Shown here piece after piece: positions 33,033 to 44,995 of a stretch of 64,000 bases of DNA. Every line of letters starts with the position of its first letter. Position 1 is the stretch's first letter. A program made the position numbers and the translations under genes. Below the pieces are notes generated by a model that saw only the letters and a list, made by a program, of their open reading frames with translations, had not been told where the DNA came from and did no database searches. Source of the DNA: Hyposmocoma kahamanoa (Eukaryota; Arthropoda; Insecta; Lepidoptera; Cosmopterigidae); the NCBI RefSeq assembly GCF_003589595.1, contig NW_020653945.1, positions 9,289,756-9,353,755 of the forward strand, read 5' to 3'.

Positions 33033-33734
33033 GTAATTATATTAAATAAAAGATTGTTAGAAAAGAACTTACATTACAATATCACCACGTGGCTTTTGCA
33101 AGAACATTCGTGTATAACTTATTACAAAACAGGCAAGTTTATTTTACTTTCTTTTGAAATCAATTATGTCGTCTTATTGGTAATACAATATACATTATAT
33201 GTAAAAATATCTTGAGTTACAGTTAGCGCTAAAACGCGTAAAATATTTCTTTGCATATAATTATGCAAAGTAATATTTTACGTTATTTTACATTATCATT
33301 AGAACGTCGTCGTAACATTCACAATCCAGTTTTTGGCAAAATTTTATCTTCTTTCACAATCTATCGATAAAACTATCGACAACAACTAAATTACTATTAA
33401 AATTTTTATGAAAACGGGCAACCCTACAAATGTGATTTTATTCCGTCTTCAAAAAACATACGACAAACTATACAAAAGTTATCTGATGTCAGAGCAAGGT
33501 GTATGCGATCACAGGACTGCAATTTACTGTTAACGGGTGGTTACAAAACAGCTTTGATAAGAAATAATTTACCGGAAAGCATAAGATTACTACCATTAGT
33601 ATTATTCGAATAACTTTTTTTTATGAAAAAAGAAACCGACCACAAAAGTTCGTGAAATTACATCTATTTGCAAAGTTTTATTGGAATCGGTTACCGGAAA
33701 GTGCGCTAAATCGGATTTATCTCCAAGTTTGCTT
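33033..33734. other. No gene seen; one hairpin
   Basis: About 33,236-33,285 forms an AT-rich hairpin (ACGCGTAAAATATTTCTTTG ... CAAAGTAATATTTTACGT). The rest is unassigned. Confidence 0.4.
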
Positions 33735-33905
33735 CCCTTAGAGGTGGAATATTTTCTTCAAATTTAATTAGGACCAATTCTGAGGTACCTCTTTCCAACA
33801 AAAGAGAATCATCAAAATCGGTTCACAAATGCGAGTAATCGCGTAACATATACATAAAAAAATATAATCTAATTGAGATCCTCCTTTTTTGAAATGTTAC
33901 TTTTT
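33735..33905. repeat. Dispersed repeat shared with 14,725-14,905
   Basis: TAGAGGTGGAATATTTTCTT, TTCTGAGGTACCTCTTTCCA and AATCGCGTAACATATACATA. Confidence 0.6.
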
Positions 33906-34736
33906 CTTATGATCTACAAGGGCTTCCACAATGATTTACAATAAATGTTTATAACAAATGGTTTACAAAAAAATGATCTACAAGGGTTTACAATTTACTG
34001 TGAATTTTTTACTTGGATATAGGCTATACAGAACGTCCACGAATATTCATTTTTGTAGGTTATACAGAACGTCCACGACTATTCATTTTATGTATATTTT
34101 GCTTCTTACTACATAAAACGATCTATTCTCTCTCTTTAATGAAGCCTCACGCTAAGAATTTTGTTTGTTCATAATGGAGAAACGTCTTTAAATTTACATC
34201 AACATTCCAGTAGGTACTCTCTATAAAATTGTAACCGCATTTTTGGTGCCAAGTATTTAAGTTCTTAAGTTAAGCTTCGCGTGTCTCGACGCGTCGTAAA
34301 CGGTCGAGATAAGGGAGATAAATTAATCCTAAGTCGACGAGATCAGCGATAAGAGATAGTGGTACCGCTCCCGGGCTTAGTTATAATTAGATAATGAAAT
34401 CAAAGCTTACTTTACAGTTACGCCTTTATGCCGTTAGTTTTGTCTTAACATTTTTTTTGCTATCATTACTTCATTGCTAAAAATAGTTTCCAACAAAGGA
34501 TAGCGCAAGCATTGCAAAGACGCATTTTAAACAATTACCAGATATTTATTACGCAAGATACGTTTATCACCCTATTCTCGTACATTTTGTACCAAGTTCC
34601 ACTTTGTAAAAAACTTATGCTTACTTTTTTCACTGCGCAGACAGGTAACATAGTTGGTAGCTATATTAACACGTTCGTGCTAGTGTACGCCAGCGCAGCG
34701 AGTCGAGTATTTAACAAGGCATGTGATTTGTTACAG
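33906..34736 (+). promoter_or_regulatory. 5' flank or 5' intron of the GT49-like gene
   Basis: This is the stretch before the inferred 5' UTR exon. It includes a two-copy tandem repeat (about 34,021-34,095) and a moderately CpG-rich patch at about 34,270-34,370. If 34,737 is a true splice acceptor, the transcription start lies further upstream in or before this stretch. I see no convincing TATA box or initiator and make no specific promoter call. Confidence 0.25.
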
Positions 34737-35548
34737 GATCGGCTCCCGAGCGCGGCGCCGGCGCGGCGCCCACCTCCACCCTCCTGCTGATGACAGAATA
34801 AATTGTGATGCTGGCACGAACAGGATCCTACAGGAAACTACGTCCTAGAGGACGGCGAAGGACGTTTTAGCTAACGAATTACTAGTTTTACAAGTGAAAG
34901 TGCCTAAAACCTAAACATGGTGACTAATCGACGTAATTTAATATTTAGGGTCAGTATAGTGATCAATGTAGCCGTGATTTTATACGCGGCGATGCAGTTG
35001 TCGGGCACGCCTTCGCCGACTGGCGAGTGGGTGCCCATAACTGCCGACGGCACGGACCGGGGTGTAGACGTGCGGTTCTCTGGCGACCTTTTAAGAACTC
35101 CACGGATTGTCAACGACACAGAAGTCAGGTCAATTGATTCAATTATACAAGGTTCTGACGAATACACATCGCAAAAGACGCCGTCGACTACTCCTAGTGT
35201 AAGTAAGACTGTTGCCGCCAACAAGACTGTCTCGAGTACTGTTGCTGTAACGGCATTGACGAAAAACGTCAGCGTTGTATCATCAGAGCCTACGGTTACG
35301 ACGAACGAGAGTGTCCAAGAGACTCAAGACGACACAGTTTTGAGTGCAACCACTTTGGCAAAGGTGCGGACTTTAGTGCAGTGTACTGAAAAGGAGTTCG
35401 AGCCTGAGGTAGTGCAACGTGGGGAATATTGGATGCTGAAGAACTATGTGCGAGCGGAACACGGGGCGCTGTCTTGCCATGAAACCATCACGTACACGAC
35501 ACACGCAGGCTTCGAGTTCCTCGACAACGTCCAGCCTCTAGTCGAACG
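34737..35548 (+). CDS. First coding exon of a GT49 beta-1,4-glucuronyltransferase-like (B4GAT1-like) protein; partial gene
   Basis: The coding part starts at ATG 34,917 and runs 632 nt to 35,548, where CG|GTAAGT is a strong splice donor. The last codon CG- (Arg) is split in phase 2. The exon encodes about 210 residues. A short basic N-terminus (TNRRN) is followed by one membrane segment (about residues 9-27), giving a type II Golgi topology. Then comes a Ser/Thr-rich stalk (about 80-150) with N-glycosylation sequons at N66, N102, N117 and N130. The start of the catalytic domain (about 155-210) has LKNYVRAEHG, C187 and ITYTTH...FLDN...LVER. This last block is what I recognise from GT49 enzymes (B4GAT1, second domain of LARGE), which add glucuronic acid in the Golgi, for example on dystroglycan-type glycans. 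The GT49 call rests on family memory. A TTACAG acceptor at 34,731-34,736 suggests the 5' UTR exon starts at 34,737. A tiny upstream ORF (ATGACAGAATAA) lies near 34,790. Downstream exons were not found. Confidence 0.72.
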
Positions 35549-36855
35549 GTAAGTAAAATATTTGCTTTCGAATTTCTTGTGTATTAAAATTGATTGGAAA
35601 GTGCACACGTACGTGTGCTCAGTTTCACATCGCCAAGTCGAAGAGAAGTTAATGCGGTTGTGAGTTGGTAGGAACGTTCATTGTTATATTTAACGCTAAA
35701 TAATAATGAATTTCGAATTTTTAAACATATAAAATCGAGTAGCGAGTACCGTTCCTAGAACTAGTAACTTTGTAGCTACGTAACTCATTCGACAGTTTAA
35801 AATTAAAAGGGGCTATATGGCCGTAGAGTCGCGTAGTCGTGTAGTTACCCCTTTTTATCTTTCAACCGTTGTCGATACACTCGCGTTTGTCTTCTGGCTG
35901 AGTTATCTTTCAACAACAAAAAAACAAAAGAATGTGGAAAAGCATAAATATTGTTACTACAATCATTGACTTAACTACACTCTTTATTTTCATCATTTGA
36001 TTCCGCTTGTTTAACATGAAAGAGAATAAATACTGCCTCTCTCTTGCATTCATGATTATTGTCACTTCAGTTTTAATTTCAAATTAGGTAACAATCACTT
36101 ACTTTAAATAATTTAGACTTTTATTGCGTCAACCGTCATAGGACAAACGATTAAATCTTTTGCTCAAATCGGGCTTAATTAGTCGCAAGACGTGACGTCA
36201 TCGCGCGCGCACGACTTCTTTGGCAACTGCATGCCGGCTGCCACAATTAAAACAATGCAGCGCTCCAAACACAATTATAAACAATAGACAATTATAGCTT
36301 GATGTTGCATACTGATCTCTACCTTGTCTTATCACTAGTATTATGATGTGCAATAGATCACACCTTATACTACATTATTAGTTGTCCTAGATAGGAAAAC
36401 TAGTAGAGTAATCGTAGAAATAGCAGAATGTCTCCCCTGTGGAAGAAACTGCAGCTTTATTGTCCACTAGTTACCGAGAGGAAAAAGAGGAGAGGTTGGG
36501 TGAGGCTCCCTTTACATAGGTCGTGTGGGCGATCTACTATCTATAAAAATGTAAAAATATTCGAACAAAAGCGACACGAAACATTAAACGAAAAGCACCA
36601 AGTAAGTAAAGAGAGACCAAAGTCCTCTTATACCAAACCAACTTTATTGATCTGTTTGTGATCGGGCATTTAAAAGAAAATTCGACGAGTCATATTAGGG
36701 CACTCGTTAGAACCTAATCTCAAAGGGTGCTGTTATTAAAACAGATAAACAGGACTATACTGTATGCAGTATGCAGCGAAAATTCCTTAAATTATTTTTT
36801 TTAATATGCTTTTCATCAGCACCGCAGTAGCGCTCTGTAAGAATTTGATGGTTTG
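35549..36855 (+). other. Start of the long first intron of the GT49-like gene
   Basis: Sequence after the GTAAGT donor at 35,549. It is AT-rich apart from a CpG patch at about 36,180-36,260. The short open frame at 36,428-36,661 has no recognisable domain. No second GT49 exon was recognised here or anywhere to the window end, so the intron may exceed 28 kb. Confidence 0.4.
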
Positions 36856-36985
36856 AGGGCGCGTTCAAATTAGCCGCTGTTAGACGCGCTGCAGCAGCGG
36901 ACTGAAGTGCGGTTGCAGCGCTTCTAGAAATTGTACTGCTGCGCTGCTGCAGCGCATCTAACAGCGGCTAATTTGAACGCGCCCT
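36856..36985. mobile_element. GC-rich palindromic MITE, 44-bp terminal inverted repeats
   Basis: 36,856-36,899 and 36,942-36,985 are inverted copies with a single mismatch; ends AGGGCGCGTTCAAATTAGCC. The centre is a CTGCAGCAGCG-type repeat. It lies in the GT49 intron. Confidence 0.85.
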
Positions 36986-37286
36986 AATACAAAATTATAT
37001 GAAATATCAAATGTTTGTTTGTATGATCGCCCCGTATGTCTTCAATAATTACTCATCCGGGTTGAGATAAACTTTCGTGAGTTCTGCCCACGGCAACGCC
37101 AACAAGTTTCTGAAGTGTAAATGTAAAGAACAAAAAGAAAAAAGAACAGAAAAAAGAAAGATAAAAAAACAATTTAAAAGTGATATAAAAATATATTTAT
37201 TATAAAAAAGTAATCAGTACTTAGTTAGTATTCAGTAGAAGTAAGTATTTTCAGTAAACACTCCTCACACACTTAACTCCCAACAT

Positions 37287-37396
37287 ACTCACATGTAATT
37301 CACCAACACTATTTATATACTATCAAAGACAAAATGTAGGCCAATAGTATCGCGTCTCTGATTCAGTACAAATATGGAATTAAAAAAAATAAGATT
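37287..37396. repeat. Inverted-repeat arm, partner at 39,990-40,097
   Basis: CTCACATGTAATTCACCAAC, ACTATCAAAGACAAA, ATCGCGTCTCTGATTCAGTA and CAAATATGGAATTAAAAAAA match the reverse complement of 39,990-40,097 at roughly nine bases in ten. Confidence 0.7.
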
Positions 37397-37564
37397 CCGT
37401 GCTCTGTCTTTTGTGTTCTATATATACAGTCAAATACTCTTTACTGCTGAGTGTAGTATTAGCGGTGGTCAGTACGTATGTCATTTGAGGCTCTATGGTT
37501 TAATAATTTAATTGTTAATTCTGTAGAAAAATGTTCTATACATTTAAATTTTTTATTGAATTGA

Positions 37565-38625
37565 TATTCAATAATTTTTTTAGGTGAAATTACTCCACTA
37601 GTTTGTTATATATAAGTTATAATTATAAATACGAAGATGAACACTTAGAAAAAATTCCTTCGATCCGGCCGGATTTGAATCACGTCGATTCAAATCCGTG
37701 TTAACTTTTTTTCTAGCATCTAGCATCAGTGTTGCCAGGTCTACTGTTTTTCCAGTAGATCTACTGTTTTTCGACGACATCTGTTTTTTAGCGAAAATCT
37801 ACTGTCTTTTTAGGAATTTTCAGATTTTTTACTTTTCACAACTATTCTTGTCGGCTTTTTAGATTTTGTGAATCGTCTTTTTGGAATGGAAGCGTAGACA
37901 ACATTAAATAAAAAATGTCGTAAACTGTTCTTATTGGACATAATAGGTAACTTTATGCACTCCACTGAATGATGTTTTTTTAGCAGGTCCATAAATGTAT
38001 CTACTAAAATTTTTTTACGTGCATGCATTTAACATTAACGTGATCTCAACTGTGACTCTCTGACCATATTGAACATTTGTCGGAGTTTTTGCAAAACTTT
38101 ACAATGTGGTCAAATCATAGAACATCGTCCTTATTTATTATTAGGTATTTCATTGGCATATTAGTCAATCACAGGTCTAGAAAATGCGGAGCAGCAAGAT
38201 CTATGGTATTATTATCCAAATACAACTATTATTGTCAGATACCAACATCAAAATAACACCAAAAACATTAGGTGACAATGTTTGAAGAAAATCTATTAAA
38301 AGTGTTTCAAACACTACGGTGTAAGTTCAGCATCTACTATACTTTTTCCTCAATCTACTGTTTTTTTCAGATTTGACCTGGCAACACTGTCTAGCATACC
38401 GTGCCAGACGCTATACGAACTAAGCCCCGGAACGAACCAGCGGATCTCACGAATTTTTCTATGTACTTGTTGTCGTACCTTTGTATTTGGTTTTTCAACG
38501 ACTTTTTAGCCGTAGCGCCATCTATGAGAAATCTATGAAAGTATTTCATCACCCAATTAGATACCTTTACAGCTACCAGCCCCGGCTAGAGACGTCGCTA
38601 TTCACTGTATTTAAATTTTTTATTG
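37565..38625 (-). mobile_element. tRNA-derived SINE on the minus strand, split by a hAT MITE
   Basis: Tail (GAAATTACTCCACTAGTTTG, about 37,587-37,606) and CTTCGATCCGGCCGGATTTG lie left of the inserted element. CCGTGCCAGACGCTATACGA, CGGAACGAACCAGCGGATCT and TAGCCGTAGCGCCATCTATG lie right of it (38,398 on). Together they give the normal SINE order. Confidence 0.75.
37727..38389. mobile_element. Non-autonomous hAT-type element, 8-bp target duplication
   Basis: 663 bp, with perfect 15-bp terminal inverted repeats CAGTGTTGCCAGGTC / GACCTGGCAACACTG. The direct repeat TCTAGCAT lies at 37,719-37,726 and 38,390-38,397. An 8-bp duplication and CAGTG ends are the hAT pattern. A 72-residue basic minus-strand frame (37,810-38,028) is not a recognisable transposase. 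Confidence 0.85.
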
Positions 38626-38639
38626 AATTGATATTTAAT

Positions 38640-38735
38640 TATTTTTCATGTGAAATTACTCCACTAGTTTGTTATAATTATCAATATAAAGATCAAACAC
38701 CCAGAAAAAAATCCTTCGATCGATCGATCGATGTT
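38640..38735 (-). repeat. Second SINE tail fragment, with (GATC)n
   Basis: GTGAAATTACTCCACTAGTT, ATAAAGATCAAACACCCAGA, then ATCCTTCGATCGATCGATCG. The GATC tract replaces the expected GATCCGGC head. Confidence 0.55.
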
Positions 38736-39989
38736 CTCATGTATAATGTTTATTTTTAAAATACTAACAACCCCGCTGTACCATATTACTGAAATCACAA
38801 ACAACAACTTTTGTTCCATGACTTTTGATAATTCTTTCGATTTTACTTTCGTACAATAATAAACATACATTAAAACAGATCTTAATGGTGACAACTCTGT
38901 GCGGTAGCAAAAGAAAGCATCCACTATTATAACAAAATTATTTTTATGAATGACACGCGCACGCGGGGGGCGTTCCTAAAAACACAGACCTAAAAAGTAT
39001 CAGATGGTACACTAAAATATTTTTGGTACATTTATTACATCATGTAAAAAGTCATGGAACAAAAATTATTGTTTATGAAGTTAGTAATATAATCCTGTTA
39101 GTGTGTTAGTATATTACAAAGAACCTGTATAGTGGGTAACGTTACCCTCTTGTTTATGTAATACTTTAATCGTAAAGATACCTGCCTCTACATTTTACGG
39201 TGTCTCCAGCGGCGAATACTTGCCAGGTGAAGCCTGAAAACCAGCATTTCTTCGACATAGAATTAAGCTATTATTTTATTTTAATTGTTCCGTGTTTTGT
39301 ATTGAAGAACAAAGACTTTATATTTATATATTTAAATATCAGAACTTTCTTTTGCAGATGCACTTCCAAAAATCTGTTTTTCTTTCTGTGGCATTGCAAG
39401 ATGGGTTCAGATAGTGTGAAAGGTATCCAGTTCTTTAACATAACTCTTTAAAGTTCCAAGGCTGAGATGCAAGAAACACATCAATAAGCAACAAAGCAAG
39501 TCCTTTAGAAAATGCGAATTTGATTGAGAAGTCGTATGGTGTCAAGGACTCTATAATATTCATATGTAGCTACATTACTTCACGGTAAGCACATAAATTG
39601 AGCATTGATGGGAAATTAATGACCATCCACCTCGTTTTCTATATTTCATGTTGAGTTTAAAAATAAATTTATGATAAGAATATGTACACATTCGTACGTA
39701 CGATATTTCAATGGATGTACTCGTAAAATTGTTTCGTAACGACATTGTGCAGAAAAGTTAAAACAAAGTAAATTGATTTTGATTGAATATCATGATGTTT
39801 CTGAAATAATAGTCGATAACGATCTGGAATCCTGAATTTCTCCAAAATTTACGTAGTTTGATGAAACTATTTATGTTATTATAGCATTCAATGCTAATAC
39901 TAATCTCAAATGTTTTCAAACGTTTCAGTTCAATAGTTTTCTAAGTTCAGGTGTTAGAATTGTACATAAATATTTCTTATTTCTTATTA
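38736..39989. other. No gene supported
   Basis: Short open frames only (38,481-38,759; 39,200-39,451). The latter spans a TTTGCAG acceptor-like site but has no domain. Confidence 0.35.
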
Positions 39990-40097
39990 TTCTTTTTTTT
40001 TTAATTCCATATTTGTACTGTATCAGAGACGCGATACCACTGGCCTTTGTCTTTGATAGTATATATAGTGTTGGTAAATTACATGTGAGTGGGCGTC
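39990..40097. repeat. Inverted-repeat arm, partner at 37,287-37,396
   Basis: See partner. The two arms enclose about 2.6 kb. Confidence 0.7.
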
Positions 40098-40219
40098 GTA
40101 TGGCTGAATGATGCTAATGATGGGGAAGACAAGAGTGTGGATGATATTATTTTTTGCAATATTTATTTAGTGAATACCTGATGTTACTACCAGTCATCTA
40201 TTTTTTGTAAAAAGACTCC

Positions 40220-40310
40220 TCTCGTTTGTTACTATTGTTGATACAAAGATCGAACAAACACAAAGAAAAAATCGATCCGACTGGACCACGGAAGAAAAAA
40301 CAATGGAAGT
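40220..40310. repeat. Left arm of a foldback tRNA-SINE
   Basis: TTGATACAAAGATCGAACAA then ACACAAAGAAAAAATCGATC and CGACTGGAC; inverted counterpart at 40,935-41,012. Confidence 0.6.
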
Positions 40311-40914
40311 ACCTTAAACCTCGATTACTACCAGAACCGAAGTCGCCAAAACTCACACATTCTTAATTTGAAACAGTACAAAAATCTTGATATTGAATGG
40401 TCGCAGTTTAAAATTTAAAAAGAAATAACAAATTCTGGATTGTCAATACAATTTACAATTTACCTTTATATCGTTAAAAGTTCAGTACCATCAATACCTA
40501 TTATTGCAAGGTATGACGTTTTGATATTCTATTGAAATTTTAATCAATGTGCTGCCATCTAGCATTTAATTGCTAAACGACGACGAATTGGAGTTATTAA
40601 TTTAGTTATCAAAAGAAGAAGCGACCATATTTCAGGGGTATAAGCTTACATTCGTAACAGAAAAATATTTGGATAAACAGAAAATTGAAAATTTATTAAA
40701 ATAAGACTTTCCGATGAAATGAAATACCACCACGGCTAATATTTTTGATGCGGCTATCATTTTTGCACTCCAAAACAGGCTTTGTTTTGGGGTTTTAGAG
40801 AATTTATAGAAATACCATACAAAGTGAAAAAGGCGGAGTGAGCTCAGATAGGTCTTTCGAGACCTATCGTTGGCAAGCGTCTGAGGCTAATTAACAATTT
40901 CTACTGTATTTATT
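40311..40914. other. No gene seen between two inverted SINE arms
   Basis: Unassigned, with a short hairpin ATAGGTCTTTCGAGACCTAT at 40,849-40,868. Confidence 0.4.
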
Positions 40915-41015
40915 GTTCTGTGGACTGAACTCTAACCTGTAAGCGACGAGTCCAGTCGGATCGAAGGAATTTTTCTTTGTGTTTGTTCGAACTTTGTATC
41001 ATACAATAATATAAT
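40915..41015. repeat. Right arm of a foldback tRNA-SINE
   Basis: GAGTCCAGTCGGATCGAAGG then AATTTTTCTTTGTGTTTGTT and CGAACTTTGTATCA is the reverse complement of the arm at 40,220. Confidence 0.6.
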
Positions 41016-42160
41016 AATAATATATAATAATAAAATAAAGTGAATTATGTTCGTTGACGTGTCTTACAAATTTATCATATATTAAATCTGTGCGTTAAAA
41101 TCTCATTTAACAACTCAAAATCATAATTCTCTGTTACTCAGTTATGGCTAAGCAAATTACACCTTAAATCGTCGAAATTGTTAAGCGCTATACTAATTCG
41201 TAAAGCATAGTCCCTTGAAAAGAACGATTAATGTAGTAGTGTAATGATAGAAATCCCATTACACTACTTACAAACATATGCAACATGTTGTATAAATTGT
41301 ACATCATTCAATACACGTAATAACAAACATTTGAACACAGTCACCTTAAATTATGACTTAGAAAGATTCACTAAAAATTATATAAATTGTACATTGATTA
41401 ATATTAAACACCAAACGTCCTGGAACGCTATTGTATTCAAAGTAAATGTAGAGGTCGACTTTTTAAGTTACAGAAGAGAGTTCATTGAGAGGGGCATTAA
41501 ATTGCGTAAGTTACACAACTCTAAGCCTTCAGCTAACGTTAGTAATTTTTTTCGCCCGTGACTCAGACATTCAGAAACCGACTTGTTATCATCTTTATCA
41601 TAATATTCATGAACATTCGACATCTAAAACTCATAGTGACAATTTTATTATTTTTAATCAGAATATACAAGGTCTTTGTAGTAAATTAGTTCTTTTAGAC
41701 GTCACTTTTAAGGAATTATATGACGACGGCAATGAGGTAGATATTATGCTTTAGTGAAACATTTGTAAAAAGAGGTTCGGAAACTAACATAAAACTTAGT
41801 AATTATAAATTAGCGGCAAGTTATTGTCGCGAAAACAGTAAAGGCACATGATTTTAATACAAAGTATTTTAGACTTCAAACCTCTCCCTATCGTTTCGAA
41901 ATTGGCATCGAAACTATACTTTGAATGTTGTGGTGTGGAAATTGTAGGCATTGGTCTCATTGTAGTTAATATATATAGAACTCCGGATCATACAAAAACT
42001 TTCGTGGGTTTACATAAACTAAATACTTTACTCCACCATCTGTCTGACAAATTCAAATATAAAAAAAACCGTTATTTGCGGTGATTGGAACATCAACATA
42101 TTACAGGAAAATACAGCTACCAAAGATCTTCAGAGTATTCTTCAAAACTATAACTTTAAC

Positions 42161-42225
42161 ATAGGAAATGAAACTATTTTTCCGGATTTCCTATATGTAA
42201 CAATCGCGAAAACCTGAGGACTCGA
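42161..42225. mobile_element. 65-bp minimal FB2 foldback element inside the LINE endonuclease
   Basis: ATAGGAAATGAAACTATTTT...AACAATCGCGAAAACCTGAG then GACTCGA. Exact 12-bp duplication TATAACTTTAAC at 42,149-42,160 and 42,226-42,237. Only the two family ends are present. Confidence 0.85.
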
Positions 42226-44555
42226 TATAACTTTAACGTTCACATAAAATCACCAACTAGGTTAAACTCGTGTATTGACTTAATCGCCAGTAACATAAAA
42301 TTAGTAAAAGCAGGCGTTCACATTCTGGCTCTTTCTCACCACGAAACTACACAAACGTTGACTTTGAGCATAGGGAGTTAAAAAGCTATCACCACTTGGT
42401 ACGACAGCGGCGAGACTATAAAAATGAAAATATTCAGAAGTTCTGTGAATGCGTTTCAGCTCTTTCCTTTTCTGATATCTTAGGCTTAGACAATGCTATT
42501 CAGGCTTTCAACAACTTTTATGATTTAATAGGTCTTTTATGAACTATGTTTCCCAATTCTCAGAGTTAAAATTAACAATAGGCCAAAAAAGCTGTTCTGG
42601 CTAACAAAAGGACTTAAAAAATGCTGCAAAACAAAACGATTATATAACTGTATTTGAAATACAGAGCATCAAAAATAATAAACAGTTAAACACAAATAAA
42701 TTTAAAATGTATAATAGTAGCCTAAGAAAATTATCTTAAAATATCAGAAAATCAATAATCTTTATATCCACAATAATAAAAACAAATGTAAAGCGACATG
42801 GAATACAATTTCATCTACAATTAGTAACAGTACCTGTAAAAATGATATAAAACATATACGACATAACAATATGATATATTCAAACCCAGATGACATTTGT
42901 AATATTTTTAACGATTATTTTATAGATTTGACAAATAAAAATAACTTTACCCAACTTAACTTGACTAAAAACTGCATGACATATCCATCTAATTCATTCC
43001 CATACAATATTTTTGGAACCGATAAATGAGAAGGAAACTTATAACATAATTATATCTTTAAAAACCACCAAATGCAGTGGCTATGACGGTATAACAACTA
43101 AAATACTTAAAATGTGTGCCTCTTATATCTATCATCCGCTTGCACATATTATAAATTTATCGTTTAGTGATGGTCTTTTTCCAGAACAGCTAAAAACTTC
43201 TGTTGTCAAACCCCTATATGAAAAAGGCGATAAGGAAAGCCCAAGTAACTATAGACCAATTACATTAATCCCGACTCTATCCAAATTATTTGAAAGGACT
43301 CTGCATTCCAGGATAAATGCTTTTTTAGAGAAACATAAAGTAATATATCACTCTCAATTCGGATTTACAAAAGGTAGTTCTACAACTCTTGCATGTTTTG
43401 CGTTTTTGCGCATTGTAACGGAAAGTATAAACGTACTCTACTCTTGTAATGTCAGTCTTTCTAGATATGACTAAAGCCTTCGACTTTGTAAATCACTCAA
43501 AACTACTTTACAAGCTTGAAGCATACGGTATTAGAGGAACAGCCCAAAATTCGATAGCGAGCCACTTAAAAAATCGGACAACAGTATACGGAAATAAGTA
43601 GATTAACAAAATATAAACACAATAATAAATTAGAAAAACAAATTTTTGGATCACACTTTAAAACGACTAATTCTGGAATACCGCAAGGTAGCGTCTTGGG
43701 TCCGTTACTGTTCCTACTCTACATTAACGATCTCCCACGTGATATTGATCATAATTGTATACAATTTGCTGACGATACAGCTCTTATAATAAAATGCCAA
43801 AACAAAGCGACTTTTAACACTGACGTAAATAAAGCACTGACAGACGTAATAAGTTGGATGGACATCAATGACTTGAATATTAATATAAGTAAAACCAAAG
43901 TTATGACATTCAGATCTTACAACTCAAATCCCATACCGGTTAAAATTAATTACAACTCTGATACTGTATATGAAGTAGACACATTTAACTTTCTTAGTTT
44001 AACAATCGACAAGAACCTTAACTGGAAGGAACACATCGAACAGATCTGTTGAACCTAAACAGATTTGTTTACTCTTTACGAAGACTAAGGCAAACTGTCT
44101 CGCGAGAAGCTGCGGTGACGTCCTATCACGGCTACGTTTCGTCCGTGCTACTATGGTAACTCAGTAATCTTAGAAAGAGCGTTTAAAGTCCAGAAGAAGT
44201 GTATTCGAGCAATTTGCGGCACATGGTTCGATGACAGTTGCAAACCGCTGTTCAAAAGGCTAAACATATTACCTTTGCCATGCATGTACATTAGGGATAT
44301 CTGCGTATTTGTCAACTCTCATCCTCAACATTTTAAAACACGCGGTGAAGTCATTCAAAGGCAAACTAGAGCAAAAATTATGAATCTCTTGTACCAACCT
44401 CGTTGCCATAAAGTAATTTATAAGAATAACTGCTTCAACAATGATTTACAATAAATTACCAAACTAAATTAAATTGTTACAAGGACATACTTTTAAATTA
44501 AAATTGACAAAATGCCTTTGACACATGGCTTCTCTAGTAATAAAGAATATTTAGA

Positions 44556-44821
44556 CATAGGAAATCAAACTATTTTTCCGGATTTAAATCGCGTATATTT
44601 GTTTTTTTTCAAACAAACCGACGTTTCGGGCCCTTTACAGGTCCCATGGTCACGGTTGACTCTGGGACCTGCACTAGGACCTGGGACACGGTTGACCATG
44701 GGACCTGTAAAAGGCCCGAAACGTCGGTTTGTTTGAAAAAACAAATATACGCGATTTAAATCCGGAAAAATAGTTTCATTTCCTATGTGTAACAATCGCG
44801 AAAAATCTAAGAACTCGATAA
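44556..44821. mobile_element. Long FB2 foldback element inside the LINE 3' end
   Basis: Both arms are present: ATTTTTCCGGATTTAAATCG...GACGTTTCGGGCCCTTTACA then GGTCCCATGGTCACGGTTGA on the left, and the inverted copy on the right, ending AATCGCGAAAAATCTAAGAA then CTCGATA. The flanks GAATATTTAGA (44,545-44,555) and GAACACTTAGA (44,822-44,832) differ at two bases. Confidence 0.8.
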
Positions 44822-44995
44822 GAACACTTAGAATTTACAAATCGTTACATTAATTAGAAACTATAGAGACTAAACATTGAATCCCATTAATATTTGCACA
44901 TCTGCTTGCAAGTTGAATACAATGTACCTAATTTTACTTAAGACCTTTGTAATTACTGTATTCTGGCAAATAAACGTATTCTATTCTATTGAGTA

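Larger units (their letters stand above)
41020..44995 (+). pseudogene. Jockey/CR1-like non-LTR retrotransposon (LINE), frameshifted and carrying two insertions
   Basis: In order: a fragment resembling the C-terminal end of an ORF1 protein (41,244-41,561, SWNAIVFKVNVEVDFLS); the AP endonuclease start NQNIQGLCSKL (about 41,656); CFSETFVKRGSE; VVNIYRTPD (about 41,966); GDWNINIL (about 42,080); then the reverse transcriptase. RT motifs are SPSNYRPITLIPTLSKLFER (43,229-43,288), [45 protein letters not shown] (43,676-43,732) and the catalytic FADDTALI (43,765-43,788). The 3' end is GGCAAATAAACGTATTC followed by a TTCTA-type tail at 44,980-44,994. At least five frameshifts or stops separate these pieces, so it is dead. 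Two foldback elements (42,161-42,225 and 44,556-44,821) inserted later, each with a target duplication. The 5' end is truncated or unclear next to a SINE ending near 41,015. Clade beyond jockey/CR1 is not resolved. Confidence 0.82.

Noticed and set aside
34512..34790. 92-residue ORF just upstream of the GT49-like exon.
   Set aside because: It crosses the inferred splice acceptor at 34,736 and the 5' UTR exon; no domain and an AT-rich first half.
37810..38028. 72-residue basic minus-strand ORF inside the hAT-type element.
   Set aside because: No hAT dimerisation or DDE motif; the element looks non-autonomous.
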